64,000 nucleotides of DNA from Bryum argenteum (Eukaryota > Streptophyta > Bryopsida > Bryales > Bryaceae). The position numbers and the translations under genes were made by a program. Each line of letters opens with the position of its first letter. Positions within the stretch are counted from its first letter, which is position 1. Where the stretch lies: assembly GCA_037043015.1 (NCBI GenBank), contig CM073329.1, positions 15,268,648 to 15,332,647 of the forward strand, read 5' to 3'. This document shows positions 11,034-23,616 of the stretch, piece by piece. The notes under the pieces are model-generated. The model had not been told where the DNA came from and made no database searches. It was given only the letters and a program-made list of their open reading frames with translations.

Positions 11034-13019
11034 TTACTTCCCACTGAGAATGTGAGGATTGCTTGACCAGAAACTGTCGCGAATTATGTCTTCATGCTCC
11101 ACGACTACGCTACTTCTCAACCTTTTGATCTCTTGACCATCTTCCACCTTCACCACCTTTTCCACCTGCCAAAAATCAAACCCCAGAAACCAATGAGCTA
11201 AATTGGTAAGTACCCAACAAATTGAAAACAACATTCCAACATAGTTTTTCTGTTCGAACTTTCGCAGGAGGTTACCTTCTTCCTGTAGACGCTTGAGCCT
11301 TTTCGAAAAATTTGTCGCAAATCGTTGTAGTTGATGTTAAAAGTCTCAAACAGGAGATTGTTCTTCACATCCGCAGTCGTGCCCTGAAAAAATACAATGG
11401 AACTGTTGGTCGCTGCTGCTTGCTGAAGAGGGATGTTGCCAAATTCAAATAATGATAACATGATCTGATCATATGGCATTGATGAAATTTTTTACCTTCA
11501 GGACGTTTTGAGCTTCAGCAGTGCTCTTCCCACTCCCAACGAGACTCCAGAAGCAAGTATTGTACTGATTGTTGATGTGACCTGACAGCATTGACGGCAG
11601 CCAACTTAAGAGCAACATCCAAAAACTACAACAAATAAACATACTAAAAAGCAACATGTTTGATAACATTTCAATGAAACTGCTTGATGTGCTTAACCCT
11701 CAAAGAAGAGAGAAGCCCGAATCGGATCTACATATGCTGTTTCTCCAAAAACTGAAACTTTGACTCAATACATTTCAAGATCCACGTAAAATTTGATAAA
11801 AATTGGTGGGTGGACTAATTAGATAGTTATGAACAAGATCCTACGATTGGGGTTGGATTTCCTATAAGTCGAAAATACTTTGTTCACGAATTGGCCGTCT
11901 GGAAGAGTGGAAGTTCACTGTAGAGCTTCAGCAAACTTACAGTCTACTTGTCGCCAAGATAGATAGTCTCGCAATATGGCGTCAGTAGGGTAACAAACAG
12001 CTCTTCCGTCAAAAGCCGGAGCACACTGAAGTTTCGTGTTCGGAAAAAACCTCGCCCAGTTCATGACATACGATGATGCGAAGAGCGAGCATATGACGGA
12101 GACTAACTTACTGCATTACACAACACAAAATTAGATGGCAAAATCGCAAAACTGAAGTAGCTAGTTAGCACATCCAAAGTTCAAAGCGGCGATAAGAGTG
12201 AGTTATAACCAGCTACTCAGAAATTGAACAGCTCACACACCTCGCGCGGCGTTGGTAAAGAGTTGATGTTTTCCGCAATACAAAGCTGCACGCATCACAA
12301 CTAAGTCAGATTGAACAAATCCATTAATAGTAGCATGCTTCACGGTAGAATTGCTGCTCATGATCCCTGAAAAAGTAAACTAGTGCATTCCATCTCTTTG
12401 CAATTATAATTCTGGGAAGTCCATGGCGAGTTATTCTTGCGTGTTTGCCTTTGCGTTGCATAGATTGGAACTTACACTGCTCAATTTGGATAATTGATGC
12501 ACGTATAGAATATATGAGAAACTACTACATATAAAAGAGGAACCACATGTTGGTCCTGACTTTCATATTATTTACCAATTCAGATTTGATTTAGTGTTGA
12601 ATGTGAAAAAGTTCAAAACTTTGAATGACATCCACCTAACAATGTTTATTTTGTCATATATGTTGAAAATAATCATCTTTGAGGAGCCAAAACCATACCT
12701 GAATTCATCGCTAACCCCATATGCAAATACGATATCAGCTAGATCCTCAACCACAGCCACCGCACTGGCGTTCATGAGCAGCAACGCATTCAAGTCATTG
12801 GGCTTCTCGAACTGGTGAGCCTGCGAAAATCTTTCAACAACAACCGACAACCGTGAATCCAAGAGCTTTGAACAAAGCAAAGCAGAATCGAATGAAGTAT
12901 TGTGAGGACATTTACTTGGTAAAACCGCGGCCGTCAATGCGAATTACAATCCAAGTGTGCGGCATCAGGTTGTCCTGCACCTCGAAATCCTTCACGTACT
13001 CATACTTGCTGTTCGCCAT
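11034..13019 (-). CDS. THG1: tRNA-His guanylyltransferase (7 exons, 258 residues)
   Basis: Thg1 adds the G(-1) nucleotide to the 5' end of tRNA-His in a reverse (3'-5') polymerase reaction, needed for recognition by histidyl-tRNA synthetase. Exons in coding order are 13019-12916, 12830-12699, 12285-12241, 12110-11941, 11581-11496, 11383-11276 and 11165-11034; all are GT-AG and in phase. The protein starts [20 protein letters not shown]. It carries the metal site RIDGRGF (Asp29) and YGVSDEFSF (Asp76, Glu77), the same numbers as in human THG1, then [14 protein letters not shown], the signature [11 protein letters not shown], and ends [12 protein letters not shown]. As I recall, many angiosperm homologues carry two such domains in tandem; this gene has one, and 258 residues matches single-domain fungal and animal enzymes. 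No lesion is seen. Confidence 0.95.
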
Positions 13020-14113
13020 CACCACTCACCTTAAACCCTGAACCGTAGTTCAAGCTCGAAACATTAAAATCCTTGCTCAACTGCAAAATGACAAGAATCC
13101 AGAGTTAGAGCACCAGGTGCTGAGAGATTGTGATAAGAGGCAGAGCTCCTGATAGTTAATGTCGAGACTATTCATTGAAAGGATGAGAAAGCTCATCGGA
13201 ATCCAAATCCCCTGAACCCTAAGTACTTCAGGATTGCTACGGGTTGCCGAATTTCAAGCTGAAGAATTTTTTCTTCAATGCGAATTGGGGCAAAGGGCGA
13301 TCGCAAGAGTATAGTCGAACGCCGGAATGCACAGAACCCTCGAAAATTCGCTAGACACTAGAATGTGGAGTTTGAAATTAAAATTCCAGCAGTAATCAAA
13401 TTAATATATGAAAATACCTGTCCGTTACACGCACAGAGATTCAGCTGGGGAGGTCCCCGATGGTGCACTTGAAAAAAAATTCGCAATTCAGCTGTAGCAT
13501 TATCACCTAAGGCCTGATTAGAGGTGAGGGAAAGACTTCGTTAATGCGGTATTTCAACACGAAATGAATTGATCGAGAAAAGGATGCGAGGATCAGTCCG
13601 ATCATCGAGGATGCGAAAATTAGGTTAAAATCTACCGGCTCCCGAACGAAAGAAGAACAGATGACGGTTTGCGCACCTGAGACATGGAGCTCTTCAGGTG
13701 GGGCACAGCTGCTGCTCCTGCTTGGAAGCCATAACTGAAGATCCACTAGCTACATCATCAATCGCTTCGACAGTCCTCCGCAACACTAAAACCCTGGAAA
13801 TTTGAACCCAAAACAGGATGCCCTCGCACATGAAGCAGAAATGAATCGTATGCATTCTAAATTCTACACACCTCTTGCTTGAATGAGTAACGTAGAATTT
13901 GAAGTTACGAGCTGGTCCTGTGCGATTTTCGGTTTTCGGTTTTATGTACAAAGTGGGTGATATTAAAGAAGCAGCACTTCATAATATCACATGGTGAGTG
14001 TACGTGTGACATTAAAGAAGTATGGAGCTCCATGGTGAAGGTCCCCAACAACAAGAGCGAGCTCATCAACTTTTCATTGCAAGCGGTCAGGGAAGATTGT
14101 GCAGCAGGCAGCA
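13020..14113. promoter_or_regulatory. Divergent intergenic region between THG1 and the thioesterase
   Basis: THG1 (minus) and the acyl-protein thioesterase (plus) start 1.1 kb apart and point away from each other, so this stretch must hold both promoters and leaders. Minus-strand open frames at 13507-13951 have no recognisable domain and are probably leader or intron. No specific control motif could be supported. Confidence 0.5.
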
Positions 14114-16477
14114 ATGGCGGGTGCATCAGCAGCGCGGTGGGTGGTGATCTGGCTGCACGGATTGGGTGACTGCGGCCCTGCCAACGAAGGCCTGGCGTCT
14201 ATGATCACCGCCTCGGCCCCTGAACTGAAGAATTTCAAATGGCGCTTCCCCACCGCCCCCACTCAGCCCGTCTCCTGCAATAGTGCGTCTCTCACTCAGT
14301 TTGACTCTCTCACGATTTGATTCAGAGCTCAGTGATTGTGGTATAATGCAGAATTGGTACATACAATTTCAAAGTGTAGGGTGTCGCAGTTACATGTATC
14401 AATCTACACAGTTCCTCCTGAGAAAAGATTAGGTGTAAGTTTTTCGCATATTGGCTCTGAAGAACGTATTTACATTCAGAGCTGTTCAGAATGCAGTGTT
14501 TGGCTATCATCTGCAAAAGTTGCAAGCATTCAAAGCTTACTGATTCGAAATTGGTACCTTCATGCCTAGTCGAATTATACAATCTTGAGGTATAGGGTTT
14601 CGCATTGACCTATTGATCTGCACAGTTCTTCTTGAGGTGAAATAAGTGTTTAGGTCTGAGATTGATTCTAAGAATGTGTGCTGTCTTTGATGATTTGATG
14701 AGGGATTAACACGATTGCAGTCATTTCAAAAGCTGCAAGTATTTGAAGCTTACTGATTCTGAATTGGTGACATAATGCCCAATCCAATGACGTGTAGAGA
14801 TTCATTCATTAGATTACGCAGCTCTATAATCGTGAAGTGTACGTGAGATATTCTTTCATCAATACAGAGTTCTTGATATGGGATTGGCGTTTTGACTTAC
14901 CACATTCATAATACTGATATGGAAGAGTGTAGGAGTACGTTGCATTGTTGAAGGATTTGCAATTTGTGGTGTGTGCAGATGGGTATCCGATGCCATCGTG
15001 GTTCGACCTTCTGGAGATTCCCATTGTTGCGGTAGTGATTCCCCACTATCTTTTCGTTATTTTTCTTTTTTGCGATTGTTTGATTGATTGCTTTTTCTGG
15101 CTGAGGTGCAGGAGTCGCCAAATGTGGATTCGGATGTGTTGAGAGCTGTGGCATCAGTTCATGAGATGATCGACAAAGAAGTGGCTGCTGGAGTCAATGC
15201 CAACAATATCTTCTTATGCGGTTTCAGCCAAGGAGGTATACAACTTTTCTGTTCCTTTCTCATCACTTTCTGGAACTAATAATGATAATAATCAGTTGTG
15301 GTTCAAGTGTAAGCTATTGTGCATACGATAGATTTCTCTGCATTCTTTTTCTGTTTTATAAGAATATCATAAACTACCTAAACATGACTTTGAACTTCTT
15401 CTTGCACAAGATGCTGCAACTCACATTGATCGTATTTATATCATTGTATGGTATTGAGGGTTTATGTTCTTTTTAATCCTTGGATTGTACCATTGTGCTT
15501 CTTGTTCAAAGTGTGATAGTTTCGAAGTAGAGATATTTAGCAATGGATGCCATTTAAAAAAATAGAATCTACTGTTGCAGGCGCCTTGACATTAGCTAGT
15601 TCCATGCTGTATCCCAAGACTCTGGCTGGCGCTGCCGTTTTCAGTGGCTGGGTTCCGCTTGACAAAGCTGCCTTCGCTGCCAAGATCACCCCTGCTGCCA
15701 AACAGGTAACTACTACCATCTCTATCTCATTCTCAAACATTGGTTTTCAAGCCAAAAATGGTCGTTCTCCACGAAACAAACCACTGGAGGTAACCTATTT
15801 TAACGGGAAACCATACCCTCATCTTTGAAGTAGTGAAATAGGACTTTGATAAAGTATCACCATAACATTCATAACAATAATAGATAATAAACTGTGAGCA
15901 TGAGATTCATAACAGTCATAGGCACATTCAGAACTTGGATAGGGAATGATAGGCGTACCCAATATTGACCACTCGACTTAAGTAGGACATATTTACCTTC
16001 TCACCTTTAAACGTACGCCTCATGCCCATCTGGTATTGGGTCAAGTGGTATGCCTATCTAAAACATTATTATATTTTGGCATGATTTAAACCATTATTTG
16101 AACCTAATACTCTTTTTCCTTTTAATATTTTGACATTGCAAACATCCATGGAATGTGTGACAGACGCCAGTGATGTGGCTACACGGATTAGATGATCAAG
16201 TTGTGACGTTCAATGCTGGCCAGGCGGGCCCTCCGTTTCTGGCTCATGCAAATGTCAAGTGTGATTTCGAGGTAAAACAGCTCTTAAAGTCCATTTTTCT
16301 TTTTGCATATTTTATCACATAAAGTCGCAGTTTGATCGATTCTAGAAATCTTAGTATCCTTGTGTGATATGTGAGTTTGATTTTGATGTGCAGGCTCTTT
16401 CAGATCTTGGGCATAGCATCGATAATAGAGAATTATCCACGCTCCAGCGTTGGATGAAAGAAAGATTGAAGCAGTAG
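14114..16477 (+). CDS. Acyl-protein thioesterase / lysophospholipase-like hydrolase (6 exons, 220 residues)
   Basis: This cytosolic alpha/beta-hydrolase of the APT1/APT2 family removes palmitate from protein cysteines and may also hydrolyse lysophospholipids. Exons are 14114-14282, 14979-15031, 15112-15235, 15581-15705, 16164-16271 and 16394-16477, all GT-AG and in phase; the first donor is GTGCGT. Motifs are WLHGLGD near residue 13-19, WRFPTAPTQPVSCNNGYPMP with SWFDL after it, the nucleophile elbow GFSQG (Ser113), SGWVPL, HGLDDQVV (Asp168) and LGHSI (His200). The triad Ser-Asp-His is complete, and the length is close to human APT1 (230). The start MAGASAARWVVIWLHG is the first ATG in frame; upstream frame codons offer no better one. 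Confidence 0.95.
14345..14775. repeat. Two-copy tandem duplication of about 214 bp in thioesterase intron 1
   Basis: Matching landmarks recur at a constant offset: 'cacagttcctcctgag' near 14408 and 'cacagttcttcttgag' near 14622, then 'gcttactgattc-gaattgg' near 14536 and 14749. The copies have diverged clearly, so the duplication is not recent. It enlarges the first intron. Confidence 0.7.
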
Positions 16478-17574
16478 GTCAAAATCATTTTTCTTCAATT
16501 TTTCTTGGAGTCCTGCGTTGATAGAGTCTCCTCTTGAGAAGATTGGCATCGTTTCATTATCGCTATCTCGATTTAGGCTTTGAGCTCCTTTTTGGCTCAT
16601 GTGATATAAAGACAATTTATTCTTGATTGGCTAATCTTGATGATTGGTTAGTCCGATATTGAACTTGTAGAGATTAGAAGTCATGGTTGACTGTGTGTCT
16701 TAGTGTGTAAAACTCAAAGATGACACTCGATGCTAATGTTCTCAATACTGCAATTTTCTGACCTTATATTCTATATGATATTTATGTGTTTGAAAATTCC
16801 TTCAGATTTAGATAGGTATACTATTTAAAATTTGTTAAGTTTCACACATGGTCAGTATATGTATGAACATGAAGTACCTTACAACCATATACAATTTATC
16901 CTTTTGCTCTCACAATCTTGAAACAAGTGCACTCTCAACACCCAAGTGCACCATTATTAAGTGGCTACATCGTATAAGGTAACATGCTCAAAAATATCAA
17001 TTGAATTACTAAGCTCATTGTGAGATGGCCTACGAAACCAATTGATGGTAAGTGGCACAAAGCCGCTCAACTTTCAGATCGGCTACCGGAAAAATGATTC
17101 CCTTTTCAGATCGGCTACCTTTGATTATCCTAAAAGCACGCACAGAATCGCAATACTCAATTATCTCAAAACTGCACATTTGGCGTCATCTAAATATGCA
17201 ACATTTGATAAATCCTTAATTCAGCCACCCTGATTGCTTCCTAGGATCATAATTAAGTGCACCCTTAAGTAAACACCCTCATCAGTCTGTCACTGCTGTA
17301 TAGACCCGCATCCAACGCTGGATTTGTGTTGTTACCCGAATCACTCGCACTAAGAGGCCAATTGTAGTGACTACCTGACCAAACATCCTTTTTCAGAATT
17401 ATAAATTACCCATGATCAAGCTTAACGCCATCTCCAATTCCTAAAACTTCAAACCAGATACAATCAAAAAGCAGAAGGTCGGCACCATAGATGAATGTTA
17501 AGACCCCGGTTTCTCATACATTTCAAGTAGTTGGATGCATCAAAACTTGAGCACGTCCCCATGAAATTCAGCAC
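16478..17574. other. Convergent intergenic region, nothing recognised
   Basis: It lies between the 3' ends of the thioesterase (plus) and the amidase (minus) and should hold both 3' UTRs. I find no further gene, RNA or clear repeat. Confidence 0.6.
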
Positions 17575-20500
17575 CTACGTAGCGTGGTCACTTCCGTTTG
17601 ATGAAAGTGCTGGATCATCAGGGCGGAGATTATCCACAGGAGGACGTTGAAGATGGTGATCCGTTTCAGACTGGAAAGCCATCGCTAATGCCAGTACCTG
17701 CCAAGACAACAACCCACATCAACCACAATAACATACTCTCTATGTGCACAGTAACAACTCTCCTTTTGCACACTGATAACAGGAATCCCAATAACATGCT
17801 CTCTTTCCACAGCAGCAAAAGAAATCACAATTACAGACCCTCTTATTGCACAAACATGGTATGAGCAACATAGTTATTTCGAGACTTCTTGAGAAGGTTG
17901 GTGAGTCCAGAGTATCTTCTCAATCAAAAAAGCACAATATGATTAATTTGGCCCATTTACAATCTGAGTATGAATGCTTACTCAGGATGTAACAAAATCT
18001 GAATATGAGCGATTATAAAGAATAGAGAGTAGAGTACCCTGGCGTCGTGATACGGAGGTGCATATATGCCAGTAGTGATAGCGGCTCGCCGCTCGGTGCC
18101 GTTTGCAGGCGGATCAGCAACATCTTTGAAGCCAGTGGGAATGACGATTACTGGCATGCCCACCAGGTTGCCTGCACAAATCCACTCCCAGTCGGTTGCA
18201 CTTCCGACGAATGCATCCACCTTCTGCTTCTTCATCAGCTCCTCAAGCTCCCTCGCTAGCTTGCCACGCGCTCGTTGGGCCTGCAACTCCAACAACCTCT
18301 TAAAAACCTCCGAGCAATGCATCCCCACATGGCCATTTCTTTAGCTCCTGGCCATTTTATTGTTTCGATTCATGAAAGTGAAGTTGAAAATTTTCAAACC
18401 CTAACTTTTGTTGCTATCAGAAATGGTATACATGCTTAGTAGGTTTATATTCTTTTTGTTGCTATCAGGAATGATATACATGCTTAGCTTACATGTATAT
18501 CATTCCTGATAGCAACATCATTGTTTGCTATTTGGGTTTCTACAGTAAGCTTCCGTACATTTATTTGCTCTTAGATATTTGAGAAGATCTTCCTGCTGGA
18601 AAGCTTGACAATATTTAGGTTTCTACAGTAAGCTTTCTTACAGGAGATTGGACACTAACTGCTGAGGACACTCATAAAACTCAACATTGTAGGTGTCAAT
18701 TATCATGTACGTCTATCATCACTAACTTAATCTCCTTTATCCTTGCTTTTCACCAATCGAGTCAATCAAGACTCAACAGATACCGTTTGTTAGTTATCTT
18801 GCATCAGTTGTGAACTCTCACGAGACACAGATTTTTGAGATGAATATGGGTCCCATGGATAGTTCGATGTGTTATATGAATCAGTGTTGACGAATTAGAT
18901 AAGCAGAGTCTTATAAGGTCTCGTGAACTAGATTAGATGGTGCTTTGCTAATGAGGGGTGTGATACTTGTATGAGAATGAAGTACCTGCAAGTAATCGAC
19001 GGCTGAGACATGGCGAGAACGGCGAACCACAACGGGCCATGCATTCTGATCCTCGTAATCTTCATCCAAGCCTGCTCGCTGCCAGTGATCGAAGTGGGCC
19101 AACACGTCTACTTCCATTGTGATCTTTAGTGTGAATTGGACTGTGGATACCGAGTACTTCAATTCAAAAGGCACCATGTTCACACCCTTGCTTTCGAGCA
19201 CTCTCACCACCTTCACAAAACAATAAAAAACATTAGTATGAACGTACCCAACATACAAAAGATTGAGATTTAATTTATGATGGTGTACAGTTTAGGCATA
19301 CGTACGGGGCTCTCGACTTATCTACTCTCGATATAAAAGGGTCTCTTTCATGAATTCTTTGTAGGAATTTGAAATAAGACATCGAAGCACAACATCTAAA
19401 CCCTCCGATCAAAACAATCTGAACGACCAAATACCTTGTTGGCCAGAAAATTATAACACCACTACGAAGGAGTGTACTCTACTCTTTTCAGGTATGTTAA
19501 GATTGATATCTTCTTCATTCAAGGTTCATCTTTACCTTAGACGATATCTCAAAGGATCCAATATGATCAATTTTGAGAGATACGGCCAATTCAACGACGT
19601 AATATGCTCGAAGTGCTAATTCACATCTACTATTATTGGAAAATTATGCTTGTACTCAACAGCAAGACTATGATTTACTAGTTTACTATTGATTCGATGT
19701 TTGAAAGGGCAGTGTGTTTTTCCTAAGAAGTGAAACAAAAGAATTATTTTACCTGCATGTCTGCATCTGGTAAGTAACCCACTGTTAGCTTGGTGACGTC
19801 CATGCCGAACGGATCCTCCAAAAAGATGTTCTTCGAGGACAAGTCCTGTGGGTCCTTGCCTCTGAGAAGGTCGATTAGAACAGCGCAATCAGCAGCTGAC
19901 CGGCAAAACGGACCTACTTTATCCTGCACAATTGCAAAAACCCGTGCTTAAGAAATGTATACAGAAAGTGCTGGTTGGTCAAACATGATGATGTAGGTGG
20001 GACGCCGTCACCTACCAAACTCTCAGATAAACTCATGGTCCATGACCTGCCGACCATCCCAAATGTCGGTCGCAGGCCAGTTACACCCACACGCGCAGCT
20101 GGAAACGTTATTGATCCTGATGTCTCGGTTCCAATCGAAAATGGAATGTTCCCTGCACAGTAAAGAACCAAAACTTTCTAAAATGACACAAAACTTAGCA
20201 TGTAATTTATGCTCCGAAAAAGCTAAACGATATTTAATAATGTTTCTCATGTTCAAAACAACTACGGCCGAATCCTGAGTTTCAAGACATGTTCCCATTA
20301 CAGTACCTGAGAATCATATTTGGAAGTTTATATGACGTGAATATTTCGGATGGTGTAATTACTTGATGCAAAAGATGGGTCATAAGCTTACTATGAGGTT
20401 TTATGTTAGTACACGAGAGTTCTTCATTAGTGGAACGAAAGCAATATTGTAAGTGCTATTTGAGAAATTATTGTTGGGGTTTGATGATCAAATTACCTGC

Positions 20501-22508
20501 ACTAGTACTGCAAGCTGGGCCGGCAGAGGAGCCCGTGGAGCCTTCCATGATGTTCCAAGGGTTTTTGGTTTGACCTCCGAACCAGATATCATCATACGCT
20601 AGTGATCCTGAAGCTAACTTTGCAATGAGCACCGCTCCTGCTTTCTTCAATCTGATACCCGAATCCCACTTTTATTGAGCAACTCATGTATTGATGGAAC
20701 CTTCAAAGTTGCTGAATATTCATCAATTGCCCAATATAGCTATCGAATCACTTAATCCATAGTGATTAGCGAACTCATTAGAATGCATTTCAAGTCGAAC
20801 TCAATCTAGACTTGGGAAATAAAAAGCCCGTAAAAGAGAGTGTGGTCTTACTTTTGATAAACCCAGGACTCCTCATCGATGACTTGGTCTTTGTACGATA
20901 CGGAACCCCAAGTGGTTTTATAACCAGGAACAGCAAAAACATCTTTTAATCCATATGGTATCCCATGCAATGGTCCTGTGATTCAAACACACGTTTAAAC
21001 AATTGCAGACATGCATGATCATGTATGAACCATTCAAAGTCGACTGCAACAGCAATTTTCTCAACGCAGCTGTTAAACGTAAAACCAGAAGTCCTCTGGA
21101 AGTTTTACAAGAGTGACAATAAGAAGCTGTAAGCGACAACCGACGCAAACATTATGAAGGTCTCAAGGTGCTGACCTAAATATGTCCCTTGCCGAAGTAA
21201 TGAATCAGCAGTAGTAGCTTGCTCACGAGCAAGCTCTTCGGTGTATGAAACTACTGCTTTCAATACATGATCGTCTCTGCAATACATACTCGTGGTTATT
21301 ATTAAAGTACAAATAACAATCAAAGTGGATTGTCATTTACATACCCGGGTAAAGTACAAAAAAGAAATAACAATCAAAGTGGATTGTCATTTACCTTTTC
21401 AAACGACGTGTGTATAAGTCCACAAGCTCAATTGAAGTCACTTGCTTGGATCTTATCAACGAACCCAGTTGCAAAACCTGGTAGAACAAACAAACACATC
21501 ATGAAAAGAGCACTTGATAAACAAGGAGCCTCCAACAATAGGTGCAATTGGACACGAAAATGCTTAGACGAAAATGGGAGTTTATGCAAAATACGGGTCG
21601 GAAGTCTATGATGATGGGATGAGTTACCGTCATAAAAGCAAGATCATCATCGCTCTCAGGGCGTTTCAAGTCCTCGAGAACTGGATACTTGAAATGCTCT
21701 ATTGGTTTACTGAAATCTAGTGTGTTCAAGCTTGGATCAAATGTAAGTACTACTGGATTGTATAGGCCTCCGTCTGGGAACGCCACTAACTCTCTGTTCG
21801 CTTGGAACCCTGGTATGTTCCATGTTGCAATGCCCTTTGCGATCTCTTCATTCTGCGCATTAGCATCAACTCAAGTCCCTTAGAACCAGGACTTCTTGTT
21901 GACCATACATCAGATTGGTTACTGTACAACATTGCATGAGTTAACTGTTAAAGCATTCTAGCTTCTGAACTGCCAAAAAGTCTCAGAACTACCGAAAATA
22001 AATACTCTCTTTTGATGCGATGCAAGGTGAAAATTTTCAAATGTTGACCATAGGATCTAGTATAACTTGTATTTGTATATGTATATTAAATCTCATACTG
22101 AAAGTTATTACCAATTGTGAGATCCTAATGTTCGAAGTTGGAAGAAAAAAATTTGCCCTTGTTGTACAAAGGGTGACTACTTTTTTGAGGTAAAAAAATT
22201 GATATGAGGCTATTCAGATTCTTGTTCATAGGTGAGTTGCGAACATGTCTATGCAACTTTTACCCTCGTACAACCTATAAAACTTAAAGAAATGCTTGAT
22301 TATTCACATGAGCCTCTGTCTGCTTTAAGGGTTAAAGCATCAGAACGTTCACATATGAGCAACTCATAACTTGAAATAGGAAAGACTCGTTTAGAGTTTG
22401 GAAGCAGCTTGCCTTGGATGCATCCATAAAGTCGGCATCAATGAGCTTGCTGGCAGCTTGCACTGCACTCGCATCAATGGAGGTGTTTTCGCAGCTTGGA
22501 GTCGCCAT
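17575..22508 (-). CDS. Amidase-signature hydrolase (13 exons, 560 residues)
   Basis: This amide hydrolase of the amidase-signature family is related to the plant protein AT5G07360; its substrate is unknown. Exons in coding order are 22508-22413, 21852-21628, 21477-21395, 21276-21176, 20975-20852, 20651-20497, 20152-20016, 19923-19753, 19210-18986, 18280-18038 and 17697-17575, with phases closing throughout; I resolve 11 coding exons with certainty and small ones could be missed near the N-terminus. The catalytic Lys lies in GIPYGLKDVF (Lys179), the cis-Ser in GSTGSSAGPA (Ser251) and the nucleophile in GTETSGSI (Ser275); the 24-residue Ser spacing equals that of FAAH. GLRPTFGMV, DKVGPFCRSAADCAVL and GMPVIVIPTGFKDV also fit. 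The first intron uses a GC donor (AAG|GCAAGC). No signal peptide is obvious. Confidence 0.92.
18457..18517. repeat. Perfect 26-bp inverted repeat with 9-nt spacer in amidase intron
   Basis: 18457-18482 (TGTTGCTATCAGGAATGATA...) is the exact reverse complement of 18492-18517. A third, slightly different direct half-copy lies just upstream, near 18411-18440 (gttgctatcagaaatgg). This gives a tight cruciform or RNA hairpin within the intron 18281-18985. Confidence 0.9.
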
Positions 22509-23249
22509 TTGCACCAAACCATCTCCAGCTCAAACCCCTACAATCAATCAATCATTCAACAGCTTACTTTTTTTAACATATTGAATAAAAATCTACAGCT
22601 TTGTAGTCACCATATGATATGAAAAAATAATCCAATCGTAAAAATCACTACACTCAATTCACTCACCTCTGTCTCCTCACCACCTTTCGCACTTCCCCTG
22701 CTGCAGACAGACGTGAAAAACAAAGTCATCAAAATTCCTGAAGAAACCTGCAACCCCAAAACTTGCAGTTCACAACTTTCACAAAACACCAAGATCACAC
22801 TCTTCGTTTTGACGATATACATTGCCATGACCTAACAAAGGTTTAGGGTTTAAGACACGATTAGGGTTCCCGAACCGAACAAATGCAGGGAAATACTAAC
22901 AAAAGCCTCACATGCAACAGATTAGAAGGGATGGACAACGTACTTACCAGGATCGAAAAGCATGAATAAGGAGAATGATTGAGAGCGTCTGAGCATTTGG
23001 TGGTGGATTATATGCTATAAGTTTGTGATTATGGAATGTGAAGAGGTTGATTATGGAAGAATTGCTGTAGGTGGGTGACACATGTGAGATCAAGTGCGAT
23101 GAAGTGCCGAGTGTCGGAGGCCGTGCATGCCATGCAGCACACTCCGTTGATAGGCATGTGGGCTGCAGGCCGGTGTGAATAGGTCCCAGTTTTCCCATGT
23201 TCTGTGTTGTGAGCTTCACTCCTAATGGCCTGAGGGTCTGTAGAAAAAC
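22509..23249. promoter_or_regulatory. Upstream region of the amidase gene
   Basis: It must hold the amidase promoter and leader (minus strand). A 73-residue minus frame near 22607-22828 has hydrophobic stretches but no homologous family that I know, and is more likely leader or intron. No control site is identified. Confidence 0.45.
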
Positions 23250-23616
23250 TTAACCCTTAAACGCCCAAGGTGACCCGAGGGGTCACCTTCCAACAGAATC
23301 TCTGTAGCTCTCACTGTACTCAACTTTTCACTCATATTTTGATGTCAAACTTGTCACCTTCTTGTGATGCATTCAAAAAGTGAAATTTTACAATTCAAAT
23401 CACAATTTGTATGAGTGATTTTGTGGTTTGAAAGGATTGTGGTAGGTAGGTTGGGGTTGTACATAACCTTGTAGGAGGTTGCAAGCTCATCATTGATTGG
23501 TGCATCTATGATGCCCTTGTTCAAAAAGTGCACTATTCATGATGCCCAAGTCCAAAAGATGCTGTGATCCAATTTTGGGCTGCCCGTTTCACACCCCATG
23601 GGCGTTTAAGGGTTAA
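23250..23616. mobile_element. TTAA-bounded MITE, 359-bp body, with 14-bp perfect terminal inverted repeats
   Basis: The body 23254-23612 begins CCCTTAAACGCCCA and ends with its exact reverse complement TGGGCGTTTAAGGG. TTAA flanks both ends (23250-23253 and 23613-23616). A short internal palindrome GGTGACCC/GGGTCACC sits just inside the left end. TTAA targets plus 5'-CCC ends are the hallmark of piggyBac-type transposons, so this could be a non-autonomous relative. Because TTAA could instead be the outer part of the inverted repeat, that assignment is inference. Confidence 0.75.

Noticed and set aside
13507-13951. Minus-strand frames upstream of THG1
   Set aside because: No family features; more likely leader, promoter or intron than an additional gene.
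15940-16060. Possible foldback element in thioesterase intron 4
   Set aside because: Only about 12-13 bp (gataggc-tacc) pair at the ends and the rest does not, so it is too weak to claim.
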